DNA of 64,000 nt from an uncultured Eubacterium sp. (lineage in GTDB: Bacteria; Bacillota; Clostridia; Lachnospirales; Lachnospiraceae): contig CAJUHV010000004.1 of the NCBI GenBank assembly GCA_910586445.1, positions 16,201 through 80,200 on the forward strand, in the 5' to 3' direction. This document shows positions 60,337-64,000 of the stretch, piece after piece. The translations under genes were made by a program, and so were the position numbers. Position 1 is the stretch's first letter, and each line of letters starts with the position of its first letter. Under the pieces are notes generated by a model. That model saw nothing but the letters and a program-made list of their open reading frames with translations, was not told the origin of the DNA and made no database searches.

Positions 60337-62694
60337 TCACATTTTCTGCAGAAGGTAACTTAAAATAAGCACTGGAAATAAAACGCCTGCCAGTATGATC
60401 CCTGCATCTGTCACTGCGAACAATGCATGAAACCGGCAGAATCCTCCTATGCACAGTACGGCCTGCACCGCTCCTACAGCTGCTGCGGCTGCAGTCCCCT
60501 GCTTTATGCCCTCTTTGACTGACATCCAATACATCTCCGCTTTCCTTATGCCGATTTTATGCATAACAGAAAAATCATTCCGGCAGTCCAATAGATTTGT
60601 AAAGACAGTATTAAAGTATGTAATCAGGCCGGTCAAAACAAGAACTATGATAAAAAAACAATGCATGGCTTTCTGGTTCTTGTCTGACTGGACATATTTT
60701 TGGATCTGTCTTTCGGCACTATGGAATGAATATCCGTAATCCTGCGAAATCTGCTCTAACTCAGATTCACAGCCTGCTCCACTGTCATTCGAATCCCATA
60801 CATTAACCACCTGTCTATGCAGACTGCCCGAAAACAATCCGGCTGTTATTGGATCTACAATGATTAAATTGCCCCCTAAGTGATTTTCTGACAGCACAAT
60901 ATTCCATGTATCCAGAATCGTTACCTCAGCGCTGGTGCACCCGTCTGCCGAGCCGTTTCCGACCAGCTGCTCGTCATAAAGCGTAAATGTATCCCCGATC
61001 CTTAGATTTAATGTCTCCGCCAGCTCCCCGTCTATGATCGCGGCACGCCCATCCTTTTGTTCGTCATAAGATCCGGCCAATATATTCATATTGTCTGTCG
61101 TTACAAGGATCACGTTATAGAGGCACTGCTTCTGCCCGTCGATTTCCTGTTCCATATCCAGCATATTTTCATAAAACCCGCCCTCTGCGTTCAAATCCGA
61201 CTTCTTCTTACATACAAATATGCCATTATCATAATTTATCTTATAATCCTGTACCTGAGCGATTTCCGGGATCTTTTTTATTTCCTCATAAACCTGGTCA
61301 GACACTGACGGTATGCTGCCGCCAAAAATATTTTCGGATATGCTGCCCGCCGTTAACTGCAGATCTCCAGGCACATATTCCTTTACATACAAAACACCGC
61401 TGTCACTCTGGTTGTCTTGAACGCCGAGTATACTGATCAAAACTGCAGATAATGATACAATGGCAAGAGAAAGCACGACTTTCCTTGTATTTTTTCTCCT
61501 TCCCCGCATCATTTCCACTGGTGCGGTATTCTGCAGCTGCAGCAGCGCAGAGGCAATGCCCGGCACGCTCACAAGCACAAGCATAATGCCAGTGCCGCAT
61601 ATACTGCTTATTGACAGGTCAGAAGAAACGTAGCCTCCTGCATCATAGGTATCGATAAATGCCTCCATGACCCTGCCGTATACAGCCTTATTCACAAAAT
61701 ATCCCGCAGATATTCCTGTCACAGCTCCAATACATGCAAGAATCAGAAATTCCGCCCCGGCAATTTTAAGGAGATCCCTGGATCTGAATCCGATTTTCCT
61801 AAGATTTATAAAATCTTTCTTTTTATCAAACAGGCGGCTGTAAAAAATATTATAAACAACCAAAACGCTGATCAGCCATACTGCCAAATTCATAATCCTA
61901 TTCTGCCTTTTTAATGCCCCGCCGTTATCCTCAGCATATACCAGCATCTGGTTTTTTTTCGCATTCAAAGTTTCGGCTGATTCCCCATCATATCCTAAAT
62001 ACGCATTCAGACGGTCAAAATACTGCGTTATTTTATCCTGTCTGTCAAACCGTACTACTGCATTCACCTTCCCGCCATACTGCCTGATCACATCATCCGC
62101 AAGCGTCTGTGAGACATATGCTGCCTTTCTGTCTGTAAATCCGGTCTCCTGCCCTATGATTCCGACAGCCGTAAGCGTCAGGCCGTTCACTCGAAACAGC
62201 AGATCCCCGGTGTCCGAATCTTCTGCTGCCAGATCCACTGTTATTGTATCCCCAAGCTCCAGTCCATGCAGCTGCATAAAATTTTCGGTAAATACAGCTT
62301 CATTTTTATGTTCCGCCCAGCGTCCTTTTTCCGCTTTCTTTATATTCCCATCTGCCACCGCTGCACCCAGATCTCGAAAATTTTCATCGATATACGCAAA
62401 GGATGTCCCGTCTTCCGAGCGCCCAATGTATACGCTCCGCCCCGCCTGAGCCACAAAGCTGCATGATTTGATTTTAAGAAATTCTTCCTGTGATAAATCA
62501 AAATATGCGGCATGCTGTCTGCCCTCCAGTGCCTCTGCATTCAGCCGGTCTGCTGTCTGTACATTTAAAAAAAGCTGGTTGCCCACCAACAGGAACATCG
62601 TAACAAAGCAGAGAAACAGGCTGGAAAAAATGGTGCTTTTTTTGTCTTTCCAAAGATAGCCCTTTACGACTGTCAAAAGTTTTCTGCTGTCCAT
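60337..62694 (-). CDS. ABC transporter permease, FtsX/MacB type
   Basis: 785 residues: one N-terminal transmembrane segment (about 20-40), an outside MacB-like domain (about 45-270), three segments (270-410), a second outside domain (about 440-640) and the last segments (about 670-785). Typical of permeases handling peptides or antibiotics in Firmicutes, often tied to two-component systems. It overlaps the ATPase gene by 22 bases. Confidence 0.9.
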   Translation of the reverse strand: MDSRKLLTVVKGYLWKDKKSTIFSSLFLCFVTMFLLVGNQLFLNVQTADRLNAEALEGRQHAAYFDLSQEEFLKIKSCSFVAQAGRSVYIGRSEDGTSFAYIDENFRDLGAAVADGNIKKAEKGRWAEHKNEAVFTENFMQLHGLELGDTITVDLAAEDSDTGDLLFRVNGLTLTAVGIIGQETGFTDRKAAYVSQTLADDVIRQYGGKVNAVVRFDRQDKITQYFDRLNAYLGYDGESAETLNAKKNQMLVYAEDNGGALKRQNRIMNLAVWLISVLVVYNIFYSRLFDKKKDFINLRKIGFRSRDLLKIAGAEFLILACIGAVTGISAGYFVNKAVYGRVMEAFIDTYDAGGYVSSDLSISSICGTGIMLVLVSVPGIASALLQLQNTAPVEMMRGRRKNTRKVVLSLAIVSLSAVLISILGVQDNQSDSGVLYVKEYVPGDLQLTAGSISENIFGGSIPSVSDQVYEEIKKIPEIAQVQDYKINYDNGIFVCKKKSDLNAEGGFYENMLDMEQEIDGQKQCLYNVILVTTDNMNILAGSYDEQKDGRAAIIDGELAETLNLRIGDTFTLYDEQLVGNGSADGCTSAEVTILDTWNIVLSENHLGGNLIIVDPITAGLFSGSLHRQVVNVWDSNDSGAGCESELEQISQDYGYSFHSAERQIQKYVQSDKNQKAMHCFFIIVLVLTGLITYFNTVFTNLLDCRNDFSVMHKIGIRKAEMYWMSVKEGIKQGTAAAAAVGAVQAVLCIGGFCRFHALFAVTDAGIILAGVLFPVLILSYLLQKM

Positions 62695-63410
62695 CTATCG
62701 ATCACCATCCTTACCTCATTGTTCTGTATAGTTCCATGAGCCTGCGCTGTTTCATCGTTCTGTATGATTTCGCCATCTTCTAAACGTATGATACGGTCTG
62801 CCTCTTTTTTCAGCCGTTCATTATGCGTAACAAGAACGATGCTCGTTCCATATTTAAAGGCCATTTTTTTCAGCAGCCCGATCACCGTCCGTTCGGTTTT
62901 CGAATCCAGATTTCCAGTCGGCTCATCTGCAAATAAGATCGGCGGACGATTAACAAGCGCCCTTGCAATCGCCGCCCGCTGCTGCTGTCCTCCTGACAGC
63001 TGGTCAGGATAAAATTTTTCGTATTCTGCTATTTCCAGCTCTTTTAACAGCTCTTTTACATACGCAGCATCCGGCTTCAGCTGCGGCAGACGGATATTGT
63101 CTATAATTCTCAGAGCAGGCAGCAGCTCGTATGCTTGAAAAATAAACCCGATTTTTTCCCGCCGGATCATTGTCTTTTGTTCCTCGCGCATGCCGGAAAG
63201 ATCTGCACCGTCTATAAAAACCTTTCCTTCCGTCGGATCGTCCAGACCTGCCAGAATATTCAAAAGCGTCGATTTTCCAGAACCGCTCCGCCCAAGTATT
63301 ACGGCAGTTTCGCCTTTTTGGATCTCTAATGATACATTCCGCAGTGCCTGCAGTGATACGGTGTTCTGATGATATATTTTTGAAATATTCAGTGCTTTTA
63401 ATGCTTCCAT
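62673..63410 (-). CDS. ABC transporter ATP-binding protein
   Basis: 245 residues with Walker A GRSGSGKST, Q loop, signature LSGGQQQRAAIARAL, Walker B ILFADEPTGNLD and H-loop VTHN. MacB/LolD-like group partnering the FtsX-like permease. AAGGAG lies 7 bases before the ATG but inside a hairpin (63413-63443). Confidence 0.94.
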   Translation of the reverse strand: MEALKALNISKIYHQNTVSLQALRNVSLEIQKGETAVILGRSGSGKSTLLNILAGLDDPTEGKVFIDGADLSGMREEQKTMIRREKIGFIFQAYELLPALRIIDNIRLPQLKPDAAYVKELLKELEIAEYEKFYPDQLSGGQQQRAAIARALVNRPPILFADEPTGNLDSKTERTVIGLLKKMAFKYGTSIVLVTHNERLKKEADRIIRLEDGEIIQNDETAQAHGTIQNNEVRMVIDRWTAENF

Positions 63411-63412
63411 AA

Positions 63413-63443
63413 AAAATCTCCTTTCTTTTCATAAGGAGATTTT
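63413..63443 (-). promoter_or_regulatory. Hairpin hiding the ABC ATPase ribosome site
   Basis: On the minus strand an 11-bp perfect stem AAAATCTCCTT/AAGGAGATTTT, loop 9 bases. The 3' arm is the ribosome site of the ATPase gene and is followed by TTT to the ATG. It could block translation or act as a weak attenuator. Confidence 0.65.
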
Positions 63444-63445
63444 AA

Positions 63446-63471
63446 AGTATAAAAGACAAATAATAGACAAA
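63446..63471 (-). promoter_or_regulatory. Promoter and direct repeats upstream of the ABC operon
   Basis: A -10 like TATACT (63446-63451 minus strand) overlaps two 11-bp direct repeats, TAAAAGACAAA and TAATAGACAAA on the plus strand (63450-63471). Direct repeats with one helical turn are usual for OmpR-type response regulators. The -35 is weak. Confidence 0.45.
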
Positions 63472-63495
63472 ATTCCAAAAATTAAAGCATAGTTT

Positions 63496-64000
63496 TTAAA
63501 GCTTAACAGCTGCTGTCACACGTGCACCCCCTTTTTCCTGATTTTCTATAGACAGCATGCCTTCCAGCTTCTCGCAGATCCCACTACATATATTTAATCC
63601 GATTCCAAAATGTCCGCTGTTTTCTGTAGTATAAAACAAATCTGCAGCGTGTTCCAGCTCTTCTGCCCGAAATCCGCAGCCGTCATCTTCTACACAGATG
63701 ACCAGTACACCGCCCTCTGATTTCAGCCTGACCGAAACCCTGCTTTCTGCATACCGCAGCGCATTCTGCACCAGATTTTCAATGACCCTGAACAGCAGTG
63801 TTTTATCTATATACAGTGTTGGCTGCGCAATCCGGCTGAAAACCTCTATTTTTTTATCCACGCCTAAATTTATACCCGGATGCAGATCTTCTGCTGCACC
63901 CATACTAACGCCTATATCTGGTTCTGGACTTTCTTCCACCTCAGGATCTTTTTCCATTTCTGTATCTTTTTCCATTTCCGCATCTTTTTTCATCTCTGCA
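63496..64000 (-). CDS. Sensor histidine kinase (5' part outside window)
   Basis: Open frame continues past the right edge. The C-terminal HATPase_c domain has the N box LFRVIENLVQNALRYAE, G1 box CVEDDGCGF and G2 box GHFGIGLNICSGI. Before it comes an acidic repeat of the EMEKD type (M-E-K-D-x-E repeated), likely where the DHp and catalytic domains meet. Its operon position next to an FtsX-type ABC transporter suggests a BceS-like antibiotic or peptide sensing kinase. The regulator would lie upstream, outside. Confidence 0.9.
   Translation of the reverse strand, partial: AEMKKDAEMEKDTEMEKDPEVEESPEPDIGVSMGAAEDLHPGINLGVDKKIEVFSRIAQPTLYIDKTLLFRVIENLVQNALRYAESRVSVRLKSEGGVLVICVEDDGCGFRAEELEHAADLFYTTENSGHFGIGLNICSGICEKLEGMLSIENQEKGGARVTAAVKL

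Noticed and set aside
60200..60529. Minus-strand 109-codon frame downstream of and overlapping the ABC permease
   Set aside because: Its first part is an out-of-frame shadow of the permease and the rest has no recognisable similarity or ribosome site.
1..64000. tRNA, rRNA, riboswitch or CRISPR features
   Set aside because: I looked for the conserved patterns and saw none I could support.

Overview
The window looks like a chromosomal segment of a spore-forming, low-to-moderate GC Clostridia, most likely a Lachnospiraceae gut commensal. The pointers are an alpha/beta small acid-soluble spore protein, a GerW/YtfJ spore protein, a RemA (DUF370) regulator, a zinc-type L28, NusG-domain-II and Gx-transporter proteins, and gene orders (yicC-remA-rpoZ-rimO; asp23-fakA-recG; zapA-U32-ftsW-pbp) that I recall from that family. 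Nearly all genes lie on the minus strand. The plus-strand exceptions are the spore protein, rpmB with a 45-residue membrane peptide, apbE, and one decayed gene.

Layout: 1-4.2 kb, the yicC-remA-rpoZ-rimO operon and rqcH, each with a near-consensus promoter. 4.4-7.2 kb, the spore protein, an intact and a decayed AAA ATPase in tandem, and AT-rich repeat DNA. 7.2-11.8 kb, recG, fakA, asp23 and the divergent rpmB. 12-30.3 kb, housekeeping: spore protein, Nudix enzyme, a RodA/FtsW-PBP pair, a U32 peptidase-like protein, a very large ZapA-like protein, ruvAB, Gx/NusG-II membrane proteins, miaB, folate enzyme, an S41 protease and apbE. 30.3-33.6 kb, a degraded zone with repeat elements and gene remnants around metF and a HAD phosphatase. 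33.7-56.7 kb, one co-directional glycan operon of 16 genes. 57.4-64 kb, a GNAT acetyltransferase, an orphan HipA-like kinase, a DUF1349 protein, and an ABC transporter with the end of a histidine kinase.

The most interesting signal is just upstream of the glycan operon (56762-57242). A 23-bp perfect inverted repeat flanks about 420 bp that carries a near-consensus promoter (TTGCAA, 17 bp, TAGAAT) immediately inside the right repeat. The promoter points away from the operon, and inversion would point it at the first gene, an XRE regulator. Each repeat also has a dyad around a 9-bp centre, which is what a site-specific recombinase site looks like. I read this as a phase-variable, invertible promoter captured in the OFF state and controlling a 23-kb surface-glycan locus.

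The glycan operon encodes regulator, glycosyltransferases (several of them fusions), a pyruvyltransferase fusion, three polytopic GT-C-like proteins, a polyprenyl-phosphate sugar synthase, and a CDP-sugar branch: RfbF, RfbH, a ThDP enzyme, a DRE-TIM aldolase fusion and an SDR reductase. This set resembles the yersiniose (branched 3,6-dideoxyhexose) logic with an added aldolase, so the product may be an unusual branched-chain CDP-sugar. CDP-glucose 4,6-dehydratase is not in the window.

A second theme is repetition: at least six copies or fragments of a ~165-182 bp palindromic MITE-like element, and tandem repeats (often with periods divisible by 3) in both genes and spacers, most strikingly in the 721-residue ZapA-like protein.
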